Origin: CAYWVO01 sp964461835
GTDB taxonomy: Bacteria; Zixibacteria; MSB-5A5; WJJR01; JAJRUJ01
Length of the DNA: 13,717 nucleotides
Direction of reading: 5' to 3'
Assembly: GCA_964461835.1 (NCBI GenBank)
Contig: CAYWVO010000061.1
Span: 1-13,717, forward strand
The notes below the pieces were generated by a model, which saw only the letters and a list, made by a program, of their open reading frames with translations, was not told the origin of the DNA and made no database searches. Of the stretch, positions 6,847-13,717 are shown one piece after another. Position numbers and translations under genes: made by a program. How positions within the stretch are numbered: the stretch's first letter is position 1; each line of letters begins with the position of its first letter.

Positions 6847-6875
6847 GGTAATGGGTTTTTAACCCCTCCATTGCC
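6847..6875. repeat. Intercistronic hairpin between nucleotidyltransferase and SLBB genes
   Basis: Just after the stop codon, GGTAAT pairs with ATTGCC (one G-U pair), and inside it GGGTT pairs with AACCC around TTT. CTCC is bulged on the 3' side. There is no T-run directly after it, so it may be an mRNA stability or attenuation element rather than a full terminator. The remaining spacer to 6949 shows only a TTGACT at 6877 without a good -10. Confidence 0.5.
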
Positions 6876-6949
6876 CTTGACTTTGAATCAGCGGTAAATC
6901 TACTTACATGATTTTGTGGAATCAGGACGGGAGTTGGTGTATAACAGTG

Positions 6950-8590
6950 ATGACTTCATATACGGCACATTACCGATGGATAGGATTTGTTGTTCGTTGG
7001 TTCGTGATCAGCGCGTTATTTGTCGTGGGTTTGTGGGGAGCACCGCGACTCAGCTACGCACAAGCAGTTGATACGGTGTACGTCAGGGAGGAGCCCGAAG
7101 AGCCCGAACCGTCCGCGCCGACCGGTACGACCGAGGCCTACGCACTGGATCGTCCCATTGATCCGGAGACCTATGTCGTCGGTCCGGGTGATCAAATATC
7201 CGTGAACGTCTGGGGCGCTGTGCACCAGGGATATAATTTGTCCGTCACGCCGGAAGCGTCGATTATTGTCCCGACGGTCGGCGAAATCGACGTCCGGCGG
7301 ATGACGCTCGCACAAGCGAAGGATGCAATCCAGGAACGACTGACTGACGTGTACCCTGACGTGCCAACCTCTGTGACCCTGGTACGGATACGCCTGCTAC
7401 GGGTCGCAGTAGCCGGCGCAGTGAAAAATCCGTCCATTATCCAGGTGACGGCGAATGTCCGCGCATCAGAAGTAATCGACTTGGCTGGATGGACCGATGA
7501 ATCTTCCCGGCGACGGATTCTGCTCTATCGCGCTGGTGACACATTGACGGTAGATGCCGAGTTGTTCAACCGTACCGGCCGTGACGAACATAATCCTTAC
7601 GTGATTGAGGGAGATCGTATCTATGTCCCGCAACGAAGGACCCAGCATGGAGTCATTGATGTTTACGGGGCGGTACATCTTCCGGGGCGGTTTGAATATG
7701 TCCCCGGCGATCGCCTGCATGACGCGCTGCAATTGGCGTTGGGGCTTTCTCTCCAGGCGGATACAACCGCGGTCGAGATAAACCGGTTTTTCGGCGAGGA
7801 CAGTCTGTCCACGCCGATCCCGGTCAATCTCGCACAACCGGAACCCAACGGCGGTCGGCAGATGCTGCTGCATGCTGATGACCGTGTTTTTGTCCGTTGG
7901 CGCACAGATTACCGCCCCAAGGCGATTGTGCGTGTTCGCGGGGAGGTCAGAAGTCCCGGCGAATATCCGATTATCAATGGGCAAACAATGCTCTCGGAGA
8001 TTCTGGCGCGTTGTGGTGGGCCGACAGAGCGGGCTGATCTCGACAAAGCCACCTTAAATCGTGCTGGTGTGTACCAGCCCGATGTCAGCACCGACCAGTT
8101 AGTCCGTTCGATTCCGGTCGAGCTACAAACCGGTCCCGAGCGGGAATGGATTTTAGCGCATTCTCTGACCCCGCCCGGAAAAGTATCGATTAACTTGATT
8201 AAGTTATTGGTGGAAGGTGATCCCGCGTATGATCTGCCGTTATGGGACGGTGATGTGATCAATATCCCGCGATTTCTCCCGCAGGTCAAAGTCATTGGAC
8301 GGGTCAAGAATCCGGGACTCATCCCCTATGTCCCGGAGCGGAATTCCGAATACTATATCACTCGCGCCGGCGGGTTTTCCTGGCGCGCGGGAAAGGGTGA
8401 CATCTTCATCGTTAAGGCCAGTACAGGCGCCCCGGTTAAACGCGACAAGGTTAAAAAAATCGAAGCGGGGGATACCATCGTGGTGCCCAGCAAAAAAGAC
8501 CGGGAGTTTTGGCCGATCTTTCGTGACGCAATGGTCGTAGTAGGCAATCTGGCCACGTTATACCTGGTGATCGATCAAGCCGTGCAGTAA
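6950..8590 (+). CDS. SLBB-domain polysaccharide export protein (Wza-like)
   Basis: This secreted protein (546 residues) is for export of a capsule or exopolysaccharide. It starts with a signal peptide (hydrophobic core about 13-30, likely cleavage after SYA near 37), then a Pro/Glu-rich linker. A polysaccharide-export domain follows (about 74-145, YVVGPGDQISVNVWG). Repeated SLBB segments lie at about 150-230 (AGAVKNPSI), 235-325 (VYGAVHLPGRFEYVPGD), 335-450 (VRGEVRSPGEYPI) and 455-525 (VIGRVKNPGLIPY). A hydrophobic segment at about 524-541 ends the protein. There is no lipobox Cys, unlike E. coli Wza, so anchoring may use the C-terminal segment. ATG 6950 is preferred because it gives a signal peptide of normal length; the frame also opens at 6908 (no ribosome binding site seen) and has GTG at 6947. 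It lies 10 nt before the chain-length gene. Confidence 0.9.
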   Translation: MTSYTAHYRWIGFVVRWFVISALFVVGLWGAPRLSYAQAVDTVYVREEPEEPEPSAPTGTTEAYALDRPIDPETYVVGPGDQISVNVWGAVHQGYNLSVTPEASIIVPTVGEIDVRRMTLAQAKDAIQERLTDVYPDVPTSVTLVRIRLLRVAVAGAVKNPSIIQVTANVRASEVIDLAGWTDESSRRRILLYRAGDTLTVDAELFNRTGRDEHNPYVIEGDRIYVPQRRTQHGVIDVYGAVHLPGRFEYVPGDRLHDALQLALGLSLQADTTAVEINRFFGEDSLSTPIPVNLAQPEPNGGRQMLLHADDRVFVRWRTDYRPKAIVRVRGEVRSPGEYPIINGQTMLSEILARCGGPTERADLDKATLNRAGVYQPDVSTDQLVRSIPVELQTGPEREWILAHSLTPPGKVSINLIKLLVEGDPAYDLPLWDGDVINIPRFLPQVKVIGRVKNPGLIPYVPERNSEYYITRAGGFSWRAGKGDIFIVKASTGAPVKRDKVKKIEAGDTIVVPSKKDREFWPIFRDAMVVVGNLATLYLVIDQAVQ

Positions 8591-8600
8591 TGGTGTACGC

Positions 8601-9827
8601 ATGAATGATCCACAACCGCAGGAGACACAACACGGAGGCCTTGCGTCCCCGTGGCGGATACTCGAAATTATCGCCCGCAATCGCCGGGCGATTATCTGGT
8701 ATCCGTTGATTGCCGCGCTGATTGTCGCGGTCTTTTCACTCATGGTACCGGAACACTATGCCGGCAGGGCGACCATTTTACCTCCCGAGCAAGATTTTCA
8801 AACCGTGTCGCTCCAATCATTGGCGCTGGGTGAACTCGGAATGGGCGGCGGGATGGCCTTGCCGTTTATGGCAACGCCCTCTGATATTCTCTCGGCGATC
8901 ATTAAAAGCCGTCGCGTGCTCGGCGTGGTAGTCGATTCGCTGAACTTAGTTGAAATCTGGGAAATGCCAAGCCGGGTGGCGGCGATCCGGCGACTGGAAA
9001 AAGCCACGAGTGTATCGGTCGATTTGACGGGAGTGGTCAGTGTCAGAGTTGTGGCCGATGATCCGGCGGAGGCGGTTGAACTGACCAATGCCCTGGTATC
9101 GTCCGCTGATCGCATTAATCGGCAAATTATGAATATCCGCGCGCGCAATACCCGGGAGTTCATTGAAGAACGTCTCGCCGACACCCGGGCCGCCCTGCGC
9201 GAGGCGGCGGCCGAACTGGAGGAGTTCCAACGCACGCACAAGACAATTTCTATCGATGATGAACTGGCGGCCCTGGTACAAAACGCCGCGAAGCTGAATG
9301 CGCAACTGACCGCCGATGAGATTGAATTGTCGGTATTGCGGAAAAACATGTCCTCACAAAATCCCCGCGTCGCCATGCTGGAACAACGCATTGCCGAAAC
9401 ACGGCGCCACTTGCAGGAGATGGAACACGGGAACGACTCGACCGGCACATTTTTATCCACCGGCCTGGAAAATGCCCCGCGATTGGCCCTGGAACTGGCG
9501 GGGAAGATGCGGCAGGTGAAAATCGAGGAAACACTGGTAGAGTTATTAAGTTCCCAATACGAATCTGCGCGGATTCAAGAGATGCAGGACACGCCGACCA
9601 TTTCGGTGCTGGATTTTGCCGGTCCGGATGCCCCCCGGGTGGCGCCCCGGCGTTCGTTTCTGGTGGTTGCCTCGTATGGCTCCGCACTGGCGGTGATGAT
9701 CGCGCTGACATTTCTCGAGGAATATTTTGCCGTGATGCGCGCGCGGCGACCCGACCAATATGAACGAATCCGAAACGTCCTGGCTTTGTTGCGCCGCGAC
9801 GGGTTGGGATTGAAGAAACAGAATTAA
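8601..9827 (+). CDS. Wzz/GumC-type chain-length determinant (polysaccharide co-polymerase), no kinase domain
   Basis: This 408-residue inner-membrane protein has the co-polymerase topology. Transmembrane helix 1 is at about 31-48 (IIWYPLIAALIVAVFSLM). A large periplasmic part with a long coiled-coil region follows (about 165-285, rich in Glu/Arg/Ala/Leu). Helix 2 is at about 362-382 (SFLVVASYGSALAVMIAL), preceded by the Pro-containing stretch FAGPDAPRVAPRRS (349-362) typical of this family. The cytoplasmic tail is short (about 25 residues) and has no Walker motifs or Tyr-rich tail, so a BY-kinase is absent. It should set the modal chain length together with the SLBB export protein just upstream. 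The ribosome binding site is weak (GGTG, 5 nt before ATG), which with the 10-nt gap suggests coupling to the upstream gene. Confidence 0.9.
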   Translation: MNDPQPQETQHGGLASPWRILEIIARNRRAIIWYPLIAALIVAVFSLMVPEHYAGRATILPPEQDFQTVSLQSLALGELGMGGGMALPFMATPSDILSAIIKSRRVLGVVVDSLNLVEIWEMPSRVAAIRRLEKATSVSVDLTGVVSVRVVADDPAEAVELTNALVSSADRINRQIMNIRARNTREFIEERLADTRAALREAAAELEEFQRTHKTISIDDELAALVQNAAKLNAQLTADEIELSVLRKNMSSQNPRVAMLEQRIAETRRHLQEMEHGNDSTGTFLSTGLENAPRLALELAGKMRQVKIEETLVELLSSQYESARIQEMQDTPTISVLDFAGPDAPRVAPRRSFLVVASYGSALAVMIALTFLEEYFAVMRARRPDQYERIRNVLALLRRDGLGLKKQN

Positions 9828-9852
9828 ATAGAAAGAAAGGACAGCGATCCGT

Positions 9853-10878
9853 ATGACCAGAGTCGGGCAGGTGGGTGCAGGCGCCTGGGGGAAAAACCTT
9901 CTCCGCAATTTCGCCTCCTCCGAAAATGCAGAATTGATTTGTTGTTGTGACGGCGATCCTGCGGCATTGCAGCGTGCGAAAGAGAATTACCCCAGCCTCG
10001 AGATCACCGACGATTTTTCCCGGTTGCTGCGGGATGATATCGACGCGATCGTCGTGGCCACTCCGCCGGCGTCGCATTTCGAACTCTGTCAGGCCGCCTT
10101 GGCCGCCGGCAAAGACGTCTTCGTGGAGAAGCCTCTGGTCTTGCATTCGGAAGACGGGGAAACCCTGCGAAGGCTCGCCGGGGAGCATGACCGGATCTTG
10201 ATGGTCGGGCATATTATGATTTATCATCCGGCGGTCCGCTGGTTGCGGGAGAGTATCGCCCGCCGGGACTTAGGGGAGATTTATTATTTGCTGGCCACCC
10301 GCGTCAATTTGGGGAAAGTCCGCAATATCGAAAATGCCATGTGGTCATTTGCTCCGCATGATATTTCCATCATCCGGTACTTGCTCAATGAGGATCCGGT
10401 CATGGTCTCGACAACCGGCAAGGCGTACCTGCAGCCGGGCATCGAAGACGTCGTATTTATGACGCTGCATTTCGGGGGGCGAGTCATGGCGCATATCCAT
10501 GTCTCCTGGCTCGATCCGCATAAGATTCGCCAACTGACGGTGGTCGGGCAAAAAAAGATGGCGGTCTTTTCCGATACCGATCCTGCTGAGAAAGTGAAAG
10601 TGTACGATAAAGGCGTCGACGCCAAGCTCGACTACGACACCTACGCTGAATACCTGGCCTTGCGGACCGGCGATATTTCGATTCCCCGCGTCGATAACCG
10701 GGAGCCGCTCAAAGAAGAAATCGAGCATTTTCTGGCGTGTGTGCGGGAACGGAAACAGCCGCGCTCTGATGTTGTTGACGGACTACGCGTGCTGCGGGTG
10801 TTGGAAGCCGGCCAGCAATCACTGCAACGCGGCGGCGCGCCCGTCGCTGTTGAACCTACTTCCGAGGATGGGGAATGA
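9853..10878 (+). CDS. Gfo/Idh/MocA-family oxidoreductase, probable UDP-sugar 3-dehydrogenase (WlbA/WbpB-like)
   Basis: A cytosolic NAD(P)-dependent dehydrogenase of 341 residues. The N-terminal Rossmann fold begins GQVGAGAWGKN (5-15) with the dinucleotide-binding glycines. VEKP (91-94) contains the conserved Lys93, and APHDIS with His169 corresponds to the catalytic region. The C-terminal alpha/beta domain binds substrate. Its association with a hexapeptide acetyltransferase (4-bp ATGA overlap) and a DegT/StrS aminotransferase is characteristic of the WlbA/WbpB family. WbpB-type enzymes oxidise the C3 hydroxyl of UDP-GlcNAcA, so this one is proposed to generate a 3-keto UDP-sugar. Other Gfo/Idh substrates are possible, since sequence alone does not fix specificity. 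The nearest ribosome binding site is AAAGGA about 10 nt before the ATG. Confidence 0.85.
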   Translation: MTRVGQVGAGAWGKNLLRNFASSENAELICCCDGDPAALQRAKENYPSLEITDDFSRLLRDDIDAIVVATPPASHFELCQAALAAGKDVFVEKPLVLHSEDGETLRRLAGEHDRILMVGHIMIYHPAVRWLRESIARRDLGEIYYLLATRVNLGKVRNIENAMWSFAPHDISIIRYLLNEDPVMVSTTGKAYLQPGIEDVVFMTLHFGGRVMAHIHVSWLDPHKIRQLTVVGQKKMAVFSDTDPAEKVKVYDKGVDAKLDYDTYAEYLALRTGDISIPRVDNREPLKEEIEHFLACVRERKQPRSDVVDGLRVLRVLEAGQQSLQRGGAPVAVEPTSEDGE

Positions 10879-11633
10879 GTACGTCGGTTATTCATAAGAC
10901 TGCGCAGATTGGCGCCGGTACCACCCAGGGGGAGTTCTGTGTAATTGCCAAAGGCGTCACCCTGGGTGAAAACTGCCAGGTAGGACACCACGTGGTGATC
11001 CACGCCAAGGCGCAAATCGGCAATAATGTGCGCATAGATGACCATGCGGTGGTCGGCAAAGAGCCAATGCGGGCAGCGAACACGGCGGTTACCAAGGAGC
11101 AGGAATTGCCGCCAACGACTATCGGTGATCGTTGCATCATCGGCACCCAGGCCGTGATCTACCGGGGGGCGGCGGTTGGCGAGAAAGTACTGATTGCCGA
11201 CCTGGCGACGGTTCGCGAAAACGTGCGAATTGGCGATTTCACGATTGTCGGCCGCGGCGTCGCAATCGAGAACTATTGCACGATTGGCCGTTATTGCAAA
11301 CTCGAAACGGATGTGTATATCACCGCCTACTCGGAACTGGGTGACCGCGTGTTTGTCGCGCCGTGCGTGGCGACCTCCAATGACAATTTCGTGGGCCGGA
11401 CGGAAGAACGGTTCAAATATTTCAAGGGGATCATCGCGGAGCGTGGCGCCCGTATTGGGGTCAATGCCACGATCCTGCCCGGTAAGCGGATCGGCGCCGA
11501 CACCCTGGTGGCAGCAGGAGCAGTGGTCACCCGGGATACACCGGCGAAAAAGATTGTCGCCGGTTCGCCTGCCAAAGAATTTCGCGATGTCCCCGAGGAA
11601 CAATTGCTTGATAATCAGGACTGGCCGGAATAA
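10875..11633 (+). CDS. Left-handed beta-helix N-acetyltransferase (WlbB/WbpD-like)
   Basis: A 252-residue protein built almost wholly of hexapeptide repeats ([LIV]-G-x4 pattern, for example TAQIGAGT, VTLGENCQVG, AQIGNNVRI, TTIGDRCIIG, CTIGRYC). It is probably a trimeric acetyl-CoA-dependent acyltransferase. A non-repeat insertion (about 57-76, EPMRAANTAVTKEQELPP) and the segment TSNDNFVGRTEERFKYFKG (173-191) lie in the central and late coils. The C-terminus IVAGSPAKEFRDVP is the usual end of sugar acetyltransferases. WbpD/WlbB proteins are shorter (about 190 residues), so this is a longer subfamily member. By context it should acetylate the 3-amino group made by the downstream aminotransferase. 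The start ATG overlaps the previous gene's stop. Confidence 0.85.
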   Translation: MSTSVIHKTAQIGAGTTQGEFCVIAKGVTLGENCQVGHHVVIHAKAQIGNNVRIDDHAVVGKEPMRAANTAVTKEQELPPTTIGDRCIIGTQAVIYRGAAVGEKVLIADLATVRENVRIGDFTIVGRGVAIENYCTIGRYCKLETDVYITAYSELGDRVFVAPCVATSNDNFVGRTEERFKYFKGIIAERGARIGVNATILPGKRIGADTLVAAGAVVTRDTPAKKIVAGSPAKEFRDVPEEQLLDNQDWPE

Positions 11634-11660
11634 GTCCCTCCAACATTGTGGGAACGGGAC
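11634..11660. repeat. Possible imperfect hairpin after the acetyltransferase stop
   Basis: GTCCC (11634-11638) can pair with GGGAC (11656-11660), and CCA with TGG inside it. It lies in the 83-bp gap before the aminotransferase gene. There is no T-run, and it is weak on inspection. Confidence 0.25.
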
Positions 11661-11716
11661 GTCAGCAAATCGGTATGACCGCCAAGAGACAAGATTAGCA
11701 CGAACAGGAGATCCCC

Positions 11717-12820
11717 ATGCAGGTGCCCTTGCTTGATATTAAACGCGAGTACATAGAGACCAAGGCCGACGTTGACGCTGCCCTGCAACAGGTGCTCAGT
11801 CACGCCAAATTCATTCTGGGTCCCGAGGTGAAAGAATTCGAGGCCGCGGTTGCCGATTACTTGTCGGTTGAGCACGCCGTGGGTGTTGCTTCAGGATCGG
11901 ATGCGCTGGTTCTGGCCTTACGGGCCTGCGGGGTGGAGCAGGGGGATGAAGTGATCACCACGCCGTTTTCCTTTTTTGCCAGCGCCGGATCGATTACCCG
12001 TCTCGGCGCCCGGCCGGTGTTCGTGGATATCGAGCCGGATACCTACAATATGGATCCAACCAAACTGGCTGACGCCTGCACGACCAAGAGCAGGGTAATT
12101 ATGCCGATTCATCTCTACGGCCAGACTGCGGATATGGACCCGATCTGTGAGGTGGCGAGGGAGAAAGGCGTTAAAGTTGTAGAGGACGCGGCGCAGGCGT
12201 TGTCGGCGGAGTACCAGGACAAGAAAGCCGGTAGTTTGGGTGACGCTGCATGTTTTTCTTTTTTCCCATCGAAAAACCTGGGTGGTGCGGGGGACGGCGG
12301 CATGGTGACCGCCAACGATCCGGAATTGGCCGAGATACTCCGGATACTCCGCGTGCATGGCTCAAAGCCGAAATACTACCATAAAATTGTCGGGTATAAC
12401 AGCCGTCTCGACACTCTCCAGGCGGCATATTTGCTCGCCAAGTTTCCGCGTCTGGATAGTTGGAGCGACGAGCGAGCCAAACACGCTGCGATCTACGACC
12501 GGGAACTGGCCGGCGTCGGTGATCTCGACCTGCCGAAACGCCTTGAATACTGCCACCATATTTATAATCAGTATACCATCGCCACCGCTCGTCGCGACGA
12601 GCTGGTAAATGTCTTCAAGGAGGAAGGGATCGGCCACGCGATTTATTACCCGGTCCCGCTCCATTTGCAGGAGTGTTATGCGGATTTGGGTTATCACGAA
12701 GGTGATTTTACGGTCAGTGAGAGAAGGGCGAAAGAGGTTGTCTCCATTCCGGTCTATCCCTACTTGACCGAGGAGGAACAGGATTTTGTTATTGAGACAA
12801 TCAAAAAGTTTTTTGACTAA
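11717..12820 (+). CDS. DegT/DnrJ/EryC1/StrS-family PLP aminotransferase (WlbC/WbpE-like)
   Basis: A 367-residue cytosolic sugar-nucleotide aminotransferase of normal length. Lys186 in SFFPSKNLGG is the PLP Schiff-base lysine. Asp157 in VEDAAQ pairs with the pyridine nitrogen, and GSDAL (60-64) binds the cofactor phosphate. The start MQVPLLDIKREY and the GGAGDGGMV loop are typical of the family. With the dehydrogenase and acetyltransferase upstream, it is proposed to transaminate a 3-keto UDP-sugar (WbpE reaction: 3-keto-UDP-GlcNAcA to the 3-amino sugar with glutamate). AGGAG 6 nt before the ATG supports the start. An 83-nt gap separates it from the acetyltransferase and 25 nt lie before the FKBP gene. 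Confidence 0.9.
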   Translation: MQVPLLDIKREYIETKADVDAALQQVLSHAKFILGPEVKEFEAAVADYLSVEHAVGVASGSDALVLALRACGVEQGDEVITTPFSFFASAGSITRLGARPVFVDIEPDTYNMDPTKLADACTTKSRVIMPIHLYGQTADMDPICEVAREKGVKVVEDAAQALSAEYQDKKAGSLGDAACFSFFPSKNLGGAGDGGMVTANDPELAEILRILRVHGSKPKYYHKIVGYNSRLDTLQAAYLLAKFPRLDSWSDERAKHAAIYDRELAGVGDLDLPKRLEYCHHIYNQYTIATARRDELVNVFKEEGIGHAIYYPVPLHLQECYADLGYHEGDFTVSERRAKEVVSIPVYPYLTEEEQDFVIETIKKFFD

Positions 12821-12845
12821 GCGAAAACCAAACCTGGGAGGATAC

Positions 12846-13691
12846 ATGAAAATGCTTGGCACGACAGCACTGCGCTTGTGTGTGTTCTGCGCCGTTATCG
12901 CCATGCTGGTGGCGGTGCCGGTGCTGGCGGCACCGTACTCAGCGCTGCCGGGTAAGTGGGAAGGCAGTATTGAGATCCAGCAAACCTCGCTTGATGTCAT
13001 CGTACGATTTGCCGAGAGCGATGAGGGCTTACGCGGCACTGTTGATTTTCCCATGCAGAAGAAGAGAGGGTTGCCGGTTAGTGATTTGACCGTGGACAGC
13101 ACCGGTATTTCCTTCGCCGTTCCGGGGATGATGAACGGCGTGGCATTCAGCGGCACACTTATGAACAATGATTCGACGTTGGCGGGGGATTTTTTGCAGG
13201 ATGGTCAGACCTATCCGTTTTCACTTACGCTGACGGAGGAGATAGAGCCGGAGGAAGCTGCCGAAGAGGAACCAGTTGACACGACCGAGGCCGCAAAGAC
13301 GGAAGAGGCCGTACAGGAAGATACACCGGAGAAGCCCGAGTGGATCACCACCGACACCGGCCTGAAGATGCGCGATATCGTGACCGGTACCGGAGCAGAA
13401 GCGAGCAACGGTGACACGGTTGAGGTGCACTACACCGGCTGGTTCTGGAATGACGATGCCAAAGGCGATATTTTCGACAGCTCGCATAAGCGCAACGCGA
13501 CCTTCAGCTTCACCTTAGGTGAGGGGCAGGTGATCAAAGGCTGGGACGAAGGCGTGGTGGGAATGAAAGCGGGCGGCAAGCGCGAATTGCTGATCCCCTC
13601 GGATCTCGCCTACGGCGATCGTGGCCATCCAGCCGGTATTCCGCCCAAAGCAACACTGTTCTTCGAGGTAGAGTTGATTAGTGTGAAGTAA
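12846..13691 (+). CDS. Secreted FKBP-type peptidyl-prolyl isomerase with an extra N-terminal beta-rich domain
   Basis: This 281-residue protein has a signal peptide (MKMLGTTALRLCVFCAVIAM, continuing to VLA near 28). Next is a beta-rich region (34-130) opening LPGKWEGSIEI, with GTVDFPMQKKRGLPVSDL (64-81) and an end at GQTYPFSLTL. It resembles the small domain that often precedes secreted alpha/beta hydrolases. An acidic linker rich in Glu and Thr (131-166) leads to a full FKBP domain (167-281). FKBP hallmarks present: VHYTGW with Tyr186, FDSS with Asp201, VIKGWDEG with Trp233, AYGDRG with Tyr256 and IPPKATLFFEVEL at the C-terminus. It should fold periplasmic or outer-membrane proteins. Start choice: GGGAGGA sits 3 nt before ATG 12846, and ATG 12852 is also possible; the frame extends upstream to 12786, inside the aminotransferase gene. 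The last gene visible in this direction; only 26 nt follow. Confidence 0.9.
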   Translation: MKMLGTTALRLCVFCAVIAMLVAVPVLAAPYSALPGKWEGSIEIQQTSLDVIVRFAESDEGLRGTVDFPMQKKRGLPVSDLTVDSTGISFAVPGMMNGVAFSGTLMNNDSTLAGDFLQDGQTYPFSLTLTEEIEPEEAAEEEPVDTTEAAKTEEAVQEDTPEKPEWITTDTGLKMRDIVTGTGAEASNGDTVEVHYTGWFWNDDAKGDIFDSSHKRNATFSFTLGEGQVIKGWDEGVVGMKAGGKRELLIPSDLAYGDRGHPAGIPPKATLFFEVELISVK

Positions 13692-13717
13692 ACTGTAATG
13701 GTTTGAAAGTTGCGTAG

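Noticed and set aside
8798..9460. Minus-strand open frame (220 residues) rich in Ser/Ala/Arg
   Set aside because: Antisense to the coiled-coil region of the chain-length protein. Low-complexity shadow with no ribosome binding site noted.
9250..10227. Long minus-strand open frame (325 residues)
   Set aside because: It lies opposite the chain-length and Gfo/Idh genes, has no domain signature and shows the Arg/Pro/Ser-rich composition of an antisense shadow.
10641..11603. Minus-strand open frame (320 residues)
   Set aside because: Antisense to the hexapeptide acetyltransferase. The repetitive look merely mirrors the hexapeptide repeats on the coding strand.
1..13717. CRISPR array, tRNA/rRNA, phage or defence module
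   Set aside because: No regularly spaced direct repeats, tRNA-like cloverleaf or relevant protein families were seen on either strand.

Overview
The window reads as chromosomal DNA of a Gram-negative (diderm) bacterium. It encodes a lipoprotein with a lipobox, an SLBB/Wza-type polysaccharide export protein, a Wzz-type chain-length protein, a membrane-anchored C-terminal processing protease and a secreted FKBP. GC looks to be in the mid-50s percent. The protein styles (SLBB protein with a C-terminal hydrophobic tail, a nucleotidyltransferase fused to a phosphomannomutase-like domain, a beta-rich domain fused to FKBP) recall uncultured FCB-type lineages such as Zixibacteria, Gemmatimonadota or Marinimicrobia. 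That placement is an impression from protein style, not a measured phylogeny.

Region 1 (1-805) is a damaged edge. The window opens inside the C-terminus of an IS256-family (mutator-type) transposase, and its right inverted repeat ends near 190-195. On the other strand an anchored thioredoxin/redoxin-like gene stops there just after the first Cys of its active-site region, so it appears to have been cut by the insertion. About 320 bp without a gene follows, holding two inverted repeats and a weak terminator candidate.

Region 2 (806-4126) holds a minus-strand lipoprotein gene of unknown function with paired cysteines. It is divergent from a tmk-S41 protease pair whose coding regions overlap by 4 bp. 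The 184-bp divergent spacer carries a perfect 12-bp palindrome and promoter-like elements for both directions.

Region 3 (4295-13691) is a run of seven plus-strand genes, at least six of them for envelope polysaccharide. In order they are: a sugar-phosphate nucleotidyltransferase with left-handed beta-helix repeats and a catalytically degenerate phosphomannomutase-like domain; an SLBB export protein; a Wzz-type co-polymerase without a kinase domain; a Gfo/Idh/MocA dehydrogenase; a hexapeptide-repeat acetyltransferase; a DegT/StrS aminotransferase; and a secreted FKBP isomerase. The dehydrogenase, acetyltransferase and aminotransferase match the WlbA-WlbB-WlbC (WbpB-WbpD-WbpE) set. That set converts UDP-GlcNAcA to UDP-GlcNAc(3NAc)A, or makes a related 3-acetamido sugar nucleotide. 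A UDP-GlcNAc 6-dehydrogenase, glycosyltransferases, flippase and polymerase are not in the window and would have to lie elsewhere.

I see no RNA genes, CRISPR arrays, phage modules or obvious defence system. The most unusual points are the all-loops-degenerate phosphomannomutase domain, the FKBP with an extra beta-rich domain on an acidic linker, and the IS-truncated redoxin gene.
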